Shown: one piece after another, positions 1-5,531 of the stretch | Numbering within the stretch: the stretch's first letter is position 1 | Layout of the letters: each line of letters opens with the position of its first letter | DNA from: Planctomycetales bacterium | Lineage (GTDB): Bacteria > Planctomycetota > Planctomycetia > Isosphaerales > Isosphaeraceae | NCBI GenBank assembly: GCA_027435495.1 | Contig: DAHZZC010000209.1 | Span: 1-8,922, forward strand | Length of the DNA stretch: 8,922 nucleotides | Direction: 5' to 3' | Position numbers and translations under genes: made by a program | The notes under the pieces: generated by a model | Told to the model about the DNA's origin: nothing | Databases searched by the model: none | The model's input: only the letters and a program-made list of their open reading frames with translations

Positions 1-391
1 GTACAACGGGACGACGTATACCACGATCGCCCCGCCTGGAGCTCTATTCGTTTATGCAACTGGCGTCTCCGGAGGCAACGTGATCGGGTACTATCGCAGC
101 GTTGAGGGCGAATACGGCTTCCTGTACAACGGGACGACGTACACCACGATCGCCCTTCCCGGAGCTATAAACAGCGATGTAACTGGCATCTCCGGAGGCA
201 ACGTGATCGGGGACTACGTTACGTATAAGAGCGCTGTCCCCGAACCTTCCGGGTGCGTCCTCCTCGTCATTGGATTCCTCACGACGACCGGATACGCCGT
301 CCGACGCCGACGCAGGCCCTCCGTGACCTCCGGCCGGATGCACGATCCCGACACCGATGCCCGGCTCGTTTGCTCCGAGAGGAACGGGTAG
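1..391 (+). CDS. PEP-CTERM-anchored extracellular repeat protein (5' partial)
   Basis: This is the C-terminal ~129 residues of a protein whose start lies outside the window; the reading frame begins at base 2 and ends at a TAG at 389-391. It starts inside 41-residue repeats with the core GFLYNGTTYTTIA and GISGGNVIGDY, which resemble the HAF-type extracellular repeats common in planctomycete and proteobacterial surface proteins. A textbook PEP-CTERM signal follows: VPEPSG, a hydrophobic stretch (CVLLVIGFLTTTGYAV), then five arginines. In the known PEP-CTERM/exosortase system this signal directs export, membrane retention and then cleavage and sorting by an exosortase. No exosortase gene is visible here. 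Oddly, about 24 polar residues follow the arginine cluster, where most family members end within a few residues. The original stop codon may have been lost, or the tail may be real. The cargo's function is unknown. Confidence 0.85.
   Translation, partial: YNGTTYTTIAPPGALFVYATGVSGGNVIGYYRSVEGEYGFLYNGTTYTTIALPGAINSDVTGISGGNVIGDYVTYKSAVPEPSGCVLLVIGFLTTTGYAVRRRRRPSVTSGRMHDPDTDARLVCSERNG
2..212 (+). repeat. 123-bp (41-codon) in-frame tandem repeat
   Basis: Two consecutive copies with a period of exactly 123 bases lie inside the PEP-CTERM gene: TACAACGGGACGACGTA recurs at 2 and 125, and GGAGGCAACGTGATCGGG recurs one period later. The copies are almost identical at their ends and diverge in the middle (CCTGGAGCTCTATTC against CCCGGAGCTATAAAC). 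The array probably continues upstream of the window. Near-identity at DNA level suggests recent expansion by recombination or slippage, and copy number may vary between strains. Confidence 0.85.
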
Positions 392-652
392 GCCCGGATC
401 TCGTCCACCTCGTAGCGGCCCGGCGGTTGGCCCCGGTCGACCTGACACCGAGCTTGCACCGACCTGGCATGAGGCACCGACTTTCCGCGACATTCCATCG
501 GCCGACGATGAAGGCGCAGGACGGCATCGAGCCGGGGGGCCGTTTGGAACCGGCTCTGCTGGACCCGCGAGAAGGCGAATCCGGGGCCGATGCCCAAAAC
601 ACCGGGACAGCCAGGGCCACCGGCCCATCGGTTTCCCGCAGCCCGACCTGAT

Positions 653-1234
653 TTAGAAATACATGACAGCATAATTTCCGGTTGCGCCGGGCTGGGAATT
701 GATCGTATTGGAGAAGCCGAATTCCTCGATCATCCCCGATCCGGATGCGTTTTCGTTGAACGTGTTGCTACCGAAGCCGCTTTCGAGAATATCGAACCCG
801 GTCCCGGCATCGAAGGTGTTGCTTCCGGTCCCCCCGATGAAGATGTCTTCGCCGGAGCCGCCCTCGAAGAGGTTCGAGCCGGAGCCGCCGAACGCGGTCA
901 CCTGAAGGCTCGTACTGTCACTGAAGATCTGGGAGCCAGTGGCGATGTAACCGAGGTACTCCAGGGATGTAAAATTGGATGCGTTGAAGTCATAGTTAGT
1001 CCCATTGAGGTTGACGTTGACCATGCTCGTCCCGTTTTGAGACTGATACGAGACGGTCGTGATGTTGGGTCCGCTGGGGGCGGGGATGACGTACACCGTG
1101 GCCCCGGAGCCCACGACGCTCCCTCCGGTCAGCAATTCCCTGCGTTCCAGGCCCTCGACACCCATCGCTGGTCGTTGCGGCTTCGACCTGTGACTCCGCT
1201 TCGGTCCGCCGATCGTACGAAACACATGCCACAT
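653..1234 (-). CDS. Short secreted RTX-like nonapeptide-repeat protein with LERRELLT N-terminal motif
   Basis: This is a 193-residue protein. Residues 1-28 are basic (KRSHRSKPQRP) and are followed by GLERRELLTGG at 28-38. This matches the LExRxLLS/T motif found at the N-termini of many planctomycete (and some proteobacterial) secreted proteins, which often lack a classical signal peptide. Residues 40-115 are Ser/Thr/Asn-rich and probably beta-structured. Residues 116-160 are five tandem nonapeptides (GGSGSNLFE, GGSGEDIFI, GGTGSNTFD, AGTGFDILE, SGFGSNTFN), a degenerate form of the calcium-binding RTX repeat GGxGxDxUx. The Asp position alternates N/D/N/D/N. The family would predict a calcium-stabilised beta-roll outside the cytoplasm. 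No catalytic domain is present, and the protein is short for this class. The ATG is preceded by GGGAG about 10 bases upstream. It converges on the PEP-CTERM gene. A longer plus-strand frame over the same DNA is an antisense shadow. Confidence 0.85.
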   Translation of the reverse strand: MWHVFRTIGGPKRSHRSKPQRPAMGVEGLERRELLTGGSVVGSGATVYVIPAPSGPNITTVSYQSQNGTSMVNVNLNGTNYDFNASNFTSLEYLGYIATGSQIFSDSTSLQVTAFGGSGSNLFEGGSGEDIFIGGTGSNTFDAGTGFDILESGFGSNTFNENASGSGMIEEFGFSNTINSQPGATGNYAVMYF

Positions 1235-1547
1235 CGCAGTGAGTCTCCCGGGGGTAAGTGAAAGCCGTAGCCAGAGAAAGCTGGCCCTTGGGCACGTCTC
1301 ACGCGGAACAGAGGACTATAGGGACCGTAGTACGCGTTCGGTTGCGTGGCAACTGTGCGGGCTGTGCGGGTTCAGCAGGAAGGTGGCGGAACAGCCACGG
1401 ACCGGTCCAGGGGTCGGAAATGAAGAAGCGGGGACCAACGGGGACGCAGCTAGCGGGAGAATTTGGGGGGGGTGGTTGATTTTAGTTCATTTTAGTGGTT
1501 GATAGATTGGCTTCAGTTTATTTTAGGGTGGCGATAAAATGATGAAC
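1235..1547. other. Non-coding interval with an AT-rich patch
   Basis: No convincing gene is present; the short plus-strand frames have low-complexity, family-less translations. The stretch holds the 5' region of the minus-strand RTX-like gene. A minus-strand TATAGT at 1315-1320 could be its -10 box, but I find no good -35 at the right spacing. From 1461 the composition changes abruptly: a run of eight G (1465-1472) is followed by about 75 AT-rich bases with repeated TTTTAG and a loose inverted repeat (GTTCATTTTAG at 1485 against GATAAAATGATGAAC at 1533-1547). This differs from the surrounding high-GC DNA and suggests a mobile or recombined boundary. Confidence 0.6.
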
Positions 1548-1579
1548 TGACACCAATTTCCTCTGACACCAATTTCCTC
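1548..1579. repeat. 16-bp perfect tandem repeat
   Basis: The unit TGACACCAATTTCCTC occurs twice back to back with no mismatch (1548-1563, 1564-1579). It sits at the end of the AT-rich patch and only four bases before the REP-like cluster. Its reverse complement (GAGGAAATTGGTGTCA) resembles repeat words I associate with REP/RAYT-type transposase remnants, but that link is recollection and not something shown here. Confidence 0.8.
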
Positions 1580-1583
1580 CCCC

Positions 1584-1631
1584 AGGGTTCATCCTCACGG
1601 CGATCGTCACTGGTCGGCTGTAGGAGCCGGC
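1584..1631 (+). repeat. 48-bp direct repeat, copy 1
   Basis: These 48 bases recur exactly at 1755-1802, an offset of 171. The repeat begins AGGGTTCATCCTCACGG and runs into the first half of a REP-like hairpin element. Its exactness implies a recent segmental duplication that carried the REP-like element and its left flank together. Confidence 0.9.
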
Positions 1632-1653
1632 CAGCCGGCGATCTTCGCCTCAC
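1614..1653 (+). repeat. REP-like hairpin element, copy 1 (two-base deletion)
   Basis: The element has the form CGGCTGTAGGAGCC, then a hairpin, then GCGATCTTCGCCTCAC. The hairpin arms are GCCGGC (1626-1631) and GCCGGC (1634-1639) around a CA loop. Relative to copies 2 and 4 it lacks TC, yet the shortened sequence is still a perfect inverted repeat. The layout resembles the TGTAGGAGCGGGCT...GCGA REP elements of Pseudomonas. Confidence 0.8.
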
Positions 1654-1671
1654 CTTTGACCTCATCCGAGG

Positions 1672-1712
1672 CGGCTGTAGGAGCCGGCTCCAGCCGGCGA
1701 TCTTCGCCTCAC
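1672..1712 (+). repeat. REP-like hairpin element, copy 2 (full length)
   Basis: This is the consensus form, with arms GCCGGCT (1683-1689) and AGCCGGC (1692-1698) and a CC loop. It shares the leader CGGCTGTAGGA and the tail GCGATCTTCGCCTCAC with copy 1. It lies 57 bases from copy 1, measured between the shared TGTAGG words. Confidence 0.85.
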
Positions 1713-1730
1713 TTTTGGCTACGTCCGGGT

Positions 1731-1754
1731 CGCCAGCTGGAGCTGGCTCCTACA
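1731..1754 (-). repeat. REP-like hairpin element, copy 3 (inverted, covarying)
   Basis: The element lies in opposite orientation. Read on the minus strand it begins TGTAGGAGCC and ends TGGCG. Its arms on the plus strand are GCCAGCT (1732-1738) and AGCTGGC (1741-1747). Compared with the consensus, both arms have changed so that a G-C pair has become an A-T pair, preserving all seven stem pairs. The mixed orientation is BIME-like. Confidence 0.8.
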
Positions 1755-1802
1755 AGGGTTCATCCTCACGGCGATCGTCACTGGTCGGCTGTAGGAGCCG
1801 GC
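1755..1802 (+). repeat. 48-bp direct repeat, copy 2
   Basis: This is an exact repeat of 1584-1631. It starts one base after the inverted REP-like copy ends, so the duplicated unit (1584-1754, 171 bp) contains copies 1, 2 and 3. The second unit is broken off after one REP-like element. Confidence 0.9.
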
Positions 1803-1816
1803 TCCAGCCGGCGATC
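1786..1816 (+). repeat. REP-like hairpin element, copy 4
   Basis: The element has consensus arms GCCGGCT (1797-1803) and AGCCGGC (1806-1812) with a CC loop. The TTCGCCTCAC tail of copies 1 and 2 is missing; after GCGATC the sequence diverges (CCAGGCCGATC). This marks the right edge of the cluster, about 40 bases from the stop of the SDR remnant. Confidence 0.85.
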
Positions 1817-1858
1817 CCAGGCCGATCCTTTGATCGACCACCTCGGAAAGACTCTCCG

Positions 1859-2063
1859 TCAGGGCTCGATCCCCAACCGTCCTGTCAGGGAGAGTCCGCC
1901 GTCGGAGACTATGATCGCCCCGTTGATGTTCGATGCCGCCTCGCTGAGAACGAATAGGGCGAGCGAGACAATATTGTCGATCGTTCCGAGGCGGCGAGTC
2001 GGGACCATCTTCTGGAGCCGATCAGCCTGATCGCCGGAAAAGAGCCGGCGGACGCCCTCGGTT
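1859..2063 (-). pseudogene. Truncated short-chain dehydrogenase/reductase (SDR), C-terminal remnant
   Basis: About 65 residues on the minus strand, ending at a TGA at 1859-1861, read as the C-terminal end of a classical SDR. It shows MVPTRRLGT, then an acidic/helical segment (IDNIVSLALFVLS), EAASNINGA and the VSDGGLSL strand. In the family this is the P-x-R-R-x-G-x-x-x-(D/E)-(I/V) stretch followed by (I/V)xG and the C-terminal DGG. The Rossmann TGxxxGxG motif, the NNAG motif and the catalytic Ser-Tyr-Lys set are all absent. The open frame continues upstream to 2611, but that translation is not SDR-like. The break coincides with a repeat element starting near 2064, so the gene was probably cut by insertion or recombination there. 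The fragment cannot be an active oxidoreductase. The C-terminal codons look intact, suggesting recent decay. Confidence 0.75.
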
Positions 2064-2150
2064 CGGAGACGGGGAACAGAGACATTCCTACAATCTCGTC
2101 GCGACGGGGAACGGAGGACGGGGAACGGAGACATTCTTAAATCTCGTCGC
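2064..2150. repeat. Tandem GACGGGGAAC(A/G)GA repeat block at the SDR break
   Basis: Two long copies read ACGGGGAACAGAGACATTCC...ATCTCGTCGCG (2069-2103) and ACGGGGAACGGAGACATTCT...ATCTCGTCGC (2118-2150). Between them is a partial copy, ACGGGGAACGGAGG (2104-2117). The long copies differ by a few substitutions and a one- to two-base indel near CCTACAATC/CTTAAATC. The block is directly adjacent to the truncated end of the SDR remnant. It differs in sequence from the REP-like elements at 1614-1816, so it is a second repeat family. Confidence 0.75.
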
Positions 2151-2899
2151 ACTCTGGGCAATCTGGGGTGTTTTTCCGCGTTGCCGACACGACCGTCGGT
2201 GGCCGACCCGGCGGTCGTAGACTGTATTCCAAGTTCAGGGCCCGCGCTGTCTCTCGACGGGGATAAAGTGTCAGGAGTGAACGGCACGTCCTGGGGCTTC
2301 CAGGCGAGAATCGGGGCGATCTGGGGGACGCTCAGTCTGTCCAGACTCTTGCCCATCTTCCATGGGGACGTGCCAGTCGTGTCAGGAGCCAAATCGACAA
2401 TTGTCGGATGCCCTCTCTCCCGACGTCCGGACCGATCCTCCTGGACGGGCCTTTCTGCCGCGCTTCCGGCGTCGCCCTCCCGAACCGGCCCGGTGTCTTC
2501 GTCCCTGAAAGAAGGCCGATCGGACGGCGGGCCGCACCCCGGCTCTGGCCGCCCCCACGGCCACCCGGTCCGTTCTGGCCACCCGACGTTCGGTAGCCCG
2601 CCGGACCGCATCGACGATTCTGTCCCCCCTCGCTAGTCCGGCTTGCATTCCCTGGCGATCCGAGTAAGATCCCGACTCGCGACGCTCTCGATCCGGCCAC
2701 GGACCTATCTCGGCCGCGGATTCGTCGCGTGACGGGCCGGCTCTTCCTGACGATCGCGTCGGGTGGGCGCGGCGAGCGGGGGGAGCGGGTCCACGATTCC
2801 CCAGGTGGCCGGGATGGCCGCCGACTCCATCGCACTTCCAGAGATTCCAACAGCGTCCGCGGGGGGTCGGCCGTCTCCAGGGATGGAGAAGTTCCGATC
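2151..2899. other. Gene-free interval upstream of the PpiC-type lipoprotein
   Basis: I see no supportable gene. Open frames on both strands give Pro/Arg/Gly-rich translations with no recognisable domain, as expected of high-GC non-coding DNA. The word GTGTCAGGAG occurs twice (near 2268 and 2378). The last 170 bases are open in frame with the lipoprotein, but their translation (Arg/Gly/Ser-rich) is not signal-like and precedes a clear lipoprotein start at 2900, so I treat them as 5' untranslated sequence. No intact transposase is present to explain the repeats to the left. Confidence 0.6.
2643..2670 (+). promoter_or_regulatory. Possible sigma-70-like promoter for the PpiC-type lipoprotein
   Basis: TTGCAT (2643-2648) and TAAGAT (2665-2670) are separated by 16 bases. 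The match to TTGACA/TATAAT is only moderate, and the implied 5' leader is about 220 bases. It is the best candidate I found upstream of the gene at 2900, but it may be chance. Confidence 0.25.
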
Positions 2900-5329
2900 A
2901 TGAAGAGACCGATCATCGCGGGTGTAATGGGGCTGGCATTCGCCGGATGCGCCCACACGCGTACGGACGTCGCCCAGGATTCGGGCGGCAAGAAGACCCA
3001 ACGACCGGTCGCCCTGGAGCCGATCCCGTCGATCTACGAGACGATCAACCGCGGGACCGGAAACGCGGCGATGACTCAGTCGGCGCTGCACAATCCCAGG
3101 GATCCTCTTTGGACGGGGATCGCGCCCACACCAGGTGGCGGACCGGGCCGAGTGGCCCCACCCGCCGGCCCGCCCGGCGAGGCACCCTCGCAGATGGCCT
3201 CGCTGCCCGCGCCGGCGAGGTCGGCATCGGAGCCGCCACCACCCGGTGAGACGATGAGCGGACCCGTCGGCAGTCCGGCGGCCGATCCCACGGACCTGCC
3301 CGCCGCTCCGATCGAAGGGGCTCGACCTGGCGCCTCGGCCGACGTGGCCGCCGCCCCCGCCGCTCCTGGCGAGGAGCCAGGGATGACCGCCCTGCCCTCC
3401 CCGACCGGCCACGCCGCCCCGGCGGAGACGGCCCCGGCGGCGGGCCCCGCTTCCGCTTCCACGGCGATGACGCCCGAGCCGGCGATGGCCGCCCCGGTCG
3501 CCGACAGCCCGCCTCCGGCGGGCGGCGGATCGCCGATCACCGGCATTCCTTATACCCTGGCGCGGCCCGGCGGGCCGATGCCCGAGATGTTGCGCCGACC
3601 GACCGCCGGGGCGACCGTCGAACCATCGCCCGCGACGGCCGCCGTCCCCCCCGGGACCGCGGGTCCGACGAAACCGGGAGCCAGCGCTTTCCTGAACGGA
3701 CTTGAGCCGGTCGGCGAGCCGCCTGCCGCCTCATCGATGGCCGCGACGCCTCCCCGAGCGACGGCCGACGCCGCGATCAGCCCATCGTCGGGAACCGCTG
3801 CTCCGAAGTCCGTCGAGAAACCAAAGGCCGGGACCGGCCGCGATCCGCTCCTCGGCCCCAATCCCGATCTCATGCCCGAGCTTCCCCCGCTACCGAATGA
3901 GCCGGCTCCGGCACCCGCCGCAAGGGCGGTCGCTCCGGCCAGTCCCGCCCCAAAGCCGAGCGCTGAGCCTGCCGACCTCCCGCCCCCAGGTGCGATGCCC
4001 CCGGACGAGTCGGCCGCGAAACCCAGTGGTGGACCCGCCGACCTCCAGCCCCTGGGTCCGGTCGATCCGCCGCCGCCTGGAGGCGACCTGCCGACACTGC
4101 CGGCCGATCCCGGCGCGCCGGCTGGTCCGTCCGCCGACAACCGGGCCCCCCTCAATCGATCGTCGGCGGTCTTGCTGGCTGACTTACCACCTCTCCAGCC
4201 GGTGGTACGACTCCAGTCCGCCAGCTCCAGCGACCCGGCGCCCAGGGGCGCGGCGACGGCGGCCTCCCCGAGCCGCAAGGCCGCCCCAGCACGCGACCCC
4301 CAGCTCGTCCAGACCTCCCTCCATCGGTCCGCCGACAAACCCAGGGCCATCCCTTCCACCTATCGCCAGGCCGGCATGGTCGCCGCCAAGGTCGGCGACG
4401 AGACCATCACCATCCATGACCTGGTCGCCGTCGTCCGGGAGAACTGCCAGCGCCGACATATCCCCTACGATCGTCTTCCTCGCGAGCAGAAGGAAATGTT
4501 CTGCCGCCGCCTCATGGACGACCTGATCGAACAGAGCCTCCTCATCCAGGAGGCCAAGCACACGATCAAAGAAGCCAAGATGTACGATAAGTTCGTCGCG
4601 GAATCCGAGCATTTCTGGCGAGACGACCAGCTTCCGAAGCTGGAAGTCGAGTTCTCCGCCGATAATGAGTCGCAGCTCCGCGAGAAGCTCAAGGAACACG
4701 GCCGATCCCTGGAAACCATCAGCCGGATGACCCGCCGCGAGTGGATGTCCGAGGCCTTCCTTCGTGCCAAGCTGAAGGACCGGGTCAAGGTCGAGCTGCC
4801 CGATTTGCTCCGCTATTACAACGAGCATCTGCAAGACCGCGAGTTTGACCGTCCCGCCCAGATTACCTGGCGAGAGATCGTGGTCGAGACCAGCCCTCAG
4901 ACGACCCGCGAACAGGCGCGTCGGAAGATCGAGGCGATTCAGCAGATGCTCCTTCGCGGCGTCGATTTTGCCACGGTCGCGCGGGCCAGGAGCGAGGGCC
5001 CCTCGCAGTCGCGCGAGCAGGGCGGGCTGATGCAAACCTCGCCCGGCTCGTACGGCGTTCCCGCCGTCAATGCGGCCCTCGACTCACTCCCGCTCGGCAA
5101 GATCAGCGAGATCATCGAGGGTCCGTCGAGCTTCCACATCGTCAAGGTCGAGGCCCGGCGCACCGCCGGTCCTGCCCCCTTCGCGGAACTCCAGGACCAG
5201 ATCCGGAGCGCCCTGTTCGAACGAAAGTTCCAGGCTGAGCGCATCGCTTACCTCAAGAAACTTCGCGATGAGACCTACGTGTCCTCCTTCTTCGGGAGCG
5301 ACGATCCGCAGGCGCATCGCGTGAACTGA
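2900..5329 (+). CDS. Lipoprotein with long Pro/Ala-rich linker and C-terminal SurA/PpiC-type peptidyl-prolyl isomerase
   Basis: The product is an 809-residue predicted membrane-tethered foldase. The ATG at 2900 is chosen because it gives a lipoprotein signal (MKRPIIAGVMGLAFAGC, Cys17 the likely lipidation site) and has GGAGA 10 bases upstream; the frame is open 57 codons further but without a signal. Residues ~20-490 are low-complexity Pro/Ala/Gly/Ser with PPPG and LPPLP words, probably disordered. Residues ~490-650 form a helical SurA-like chaperone region starting at VAAKVGDETITIHDLV. Residues ~655-755 match the parvulin fold: FATVARARSEGPS, QGGLM (GG at 708-709), LPLGKISEIIEGPSSFHIVKVE. 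The second conserved histidine is present (His746), but the first strand reads ITWREIVV, with Glu659 where parvulins usually have His in a RHILV-like strand. A charged helical tail follows. Known relatives assist folding of exported proteins. Activity as an isomerase is uncertain, while a chaperone role is plausible. Confidence 0.85.
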   Translation: MKRPIIAGVMGLAFAGCAHTRTDVAQDSGGKKTQRPVALEPIPSIYETINRGTGNAAMTQSALHNPRDPLWTGIAPTPGGGPGRVAPPAGPPGEAPSQMASLPAPARSASEPPPPGETMSGPVGSPAADPTDLPAAPIEGARPGASADVAAAPAAPGEEPGMTALPSPTGHAAPAETAPAAGPASASTAMTPEPAMAAPVADSPPPAGGGSPITGIPYTLARPGGPMPEMLRRPTAGATVEPSPATAAVPPGTAGPTKPGASAFLNGLEPVGEPPAASSMAATPPRATADAAISPSSGTAAPKSVEKPKAGTGRDPLLGPNPDLMPELPPLPNEPAPAPAARAVAPASPAPKPSAEPADLPPPGAMPPDESAAKPSGGPADLQPLGPVDPPPPGGDLPTLPADPGAPAGPSADNRAPLNRSSAVLLADLPPLQPVVRLQSASSSDPAPRGAATAASPSRKAAPARDPQLVQTSLHRSADKPRAIPSTYRQAGMVAAKVGDETITIHDLVAVVRENCQRRHIPYDRLPREQKEMFCRRLMDDLIEQSLLIQEAKHTIKEAKMYDKFVAESEHFWRDDQLPKLEVEFSADNESQLREKLKEHGRSLETISRMTRREWMSEAFLRAKLKDRVKVELPDLLRYYNEHLQDREFDRPAQITWREIVVETSPQTTREQARRKIEAIQQMLLRGVDFATVARARSEGPSQSREQGGLMQTSPGSYGVPAVNAALDSLPLGKISEIIEGPSSFHIVKVEARRTAGPAPFAELQDQIRSALFERKFQAERIAYLKKLRDETYVSSFFGSDDPQAHRVN

Positions 5330-5364
5330 CAGTCTTTTGAGTATTCGACTCGTGGTCATTCGAC

Positions 5365-5390
5365 AGGTCTGACAAAATGCGGAGAGACCT
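5365..5390 (+). terminator. Weak hairpin downstream of the PpiC-type lipoprotein
   Basis: AGGTCT (5365-5370) can pair with AGACCT (5385-5390) around a 14-base loop, 35 bases after the stop codon. There is no T-run behind it, so it is a poor intrinsic terminator on its own. It sits directly upstream of the -35 box at 5392. Confidence 0.25.
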
Positions 5391-5391
5391 C

Positions 5392-5419
5392 TTGACTTCG
5401 ATTCGAATCCGAGTATCTT
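5392..5419 (+). promoter_or_regulatory. Sigma-70-like promoter of the leader / sRNA upstream of gene 5568
   Basis: TTGACT (5392-5397) and TATCTT (5414-5419) are spaced by 16 bases. This gives five of six and four of six matches to the bacterial housekeeping consensus, the best promoter in the window. Transcription would start near 5426. A perfect 10-base palindrome fills much of the spacer. Confidence 0.6.
5400..5409. promoter_or_regulatory. Palindrome between -35 and -10 (possible operator)
   Basis: GATTCGAATC is a perfect 10-base dyad placed between the two promoter boxes, where a dimeric repressor would block polymerase. Palindromes of this length occur by chance several times in a window this size, so only its position makes it notable. 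Confidence 0.3.
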
Positions 5420-5453
5420 GAAATTGTCTGAGGGAGACATACGAAAACAGTAC

Positions 5454-5531
5454 ATGCATACTCCCGCAGGCCGAGGCATTGGCCTCGTTTATATTTGGCC
5501 TCTTCTCTGTTCCGGCCCCGTCGGTTTGTAG
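5454..5531 (+). CDS. Possible 25-residue leader peptide
   Basis: A small frame starts with ATG at 5454 (MHTPAGRGIGLVYIWPLL...) and stops at TAG 5529-5531, exactly at the apex of the terminator hairpin. The position of the stop inside the terminator would suit translation-coupled attenuation. Against it, the only purine-rich site (AGGGAG, 5431-5436) lies about 17 bases upstream of the ATG, too far for a good ribosome binding site, and there is no run of one regulatory codon. Chance is a real alternative. Confidence 0.2.
   Translation: MHTPAGRGIGLVYIWPLLCSGPVGL
5472..5496 (+). terminator. Short hairpin with T-rich tail inside the leader
   Basis: CGAGGC/GCCTCG forms a six-pair stem with a four-base loop (ATTG), followed by TTTATATTT. 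It has the layout of a weak intrinsic terminator or a pause hairpin, about 30 bases upstream of the much stronger one at 5516. Confidence 0.4.

Noticed and set aside
392..652. Gene or terminator between the two convergent genes
   Set aside because: The short frames on both strands give featureless translations and I found no hairpin followed by a T-run.
590..1261. A 223-codon plus-strand open frame over the RTX-like gene
   Set aside because: It is the antisense shadow of the minus-strand gene, which has the LERRELLT motif and nonapeptide repeats; the plus-strand translation has no recognisable features.
1584..1816. CRISPR array
   Set aside because: The repeated units are palindromic, irregularly spaced and in both orientations, with no uniform unique spacers and no cas genes.
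2064..2611. Upstream extension of the SDR remnant frame as an N-terminal protein domain
   Set aside because: The translation is Arg/Pro/Ser-rich, has no Rossmann or catalytic SDR motifs, and begins with repeat DNA; the frame is open only by chance in high-GC sequence.
2729..2899. Extended start for the PpiC-type lipoprotein (57 more codons)
   Set aside because: The added residues are Arg/Gly/Ser-rich and would bury the lipoprotein signal inside the protein; the ATG at 2900 has a ribosome binding site and a lipobox.
3550..4359. A 269-codon minus-strand open frame rich in Gly/Ala/Ser
   Set aside because: It is antisense to the Pro/Ala-rich linker; Pro/Ala/Gly codons read backwards give Gly/Arg/Ala. 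There is no independent evidence of coding.
4184..5035. A 283-codon minus-strand open frame
   Set aside because: It lies wholly inside the PpiC-type lipoprotein gene, mirrors its codon bias, and its Leu/Gly/Asp-rich translation is typical of antisense to a high-GC gene.
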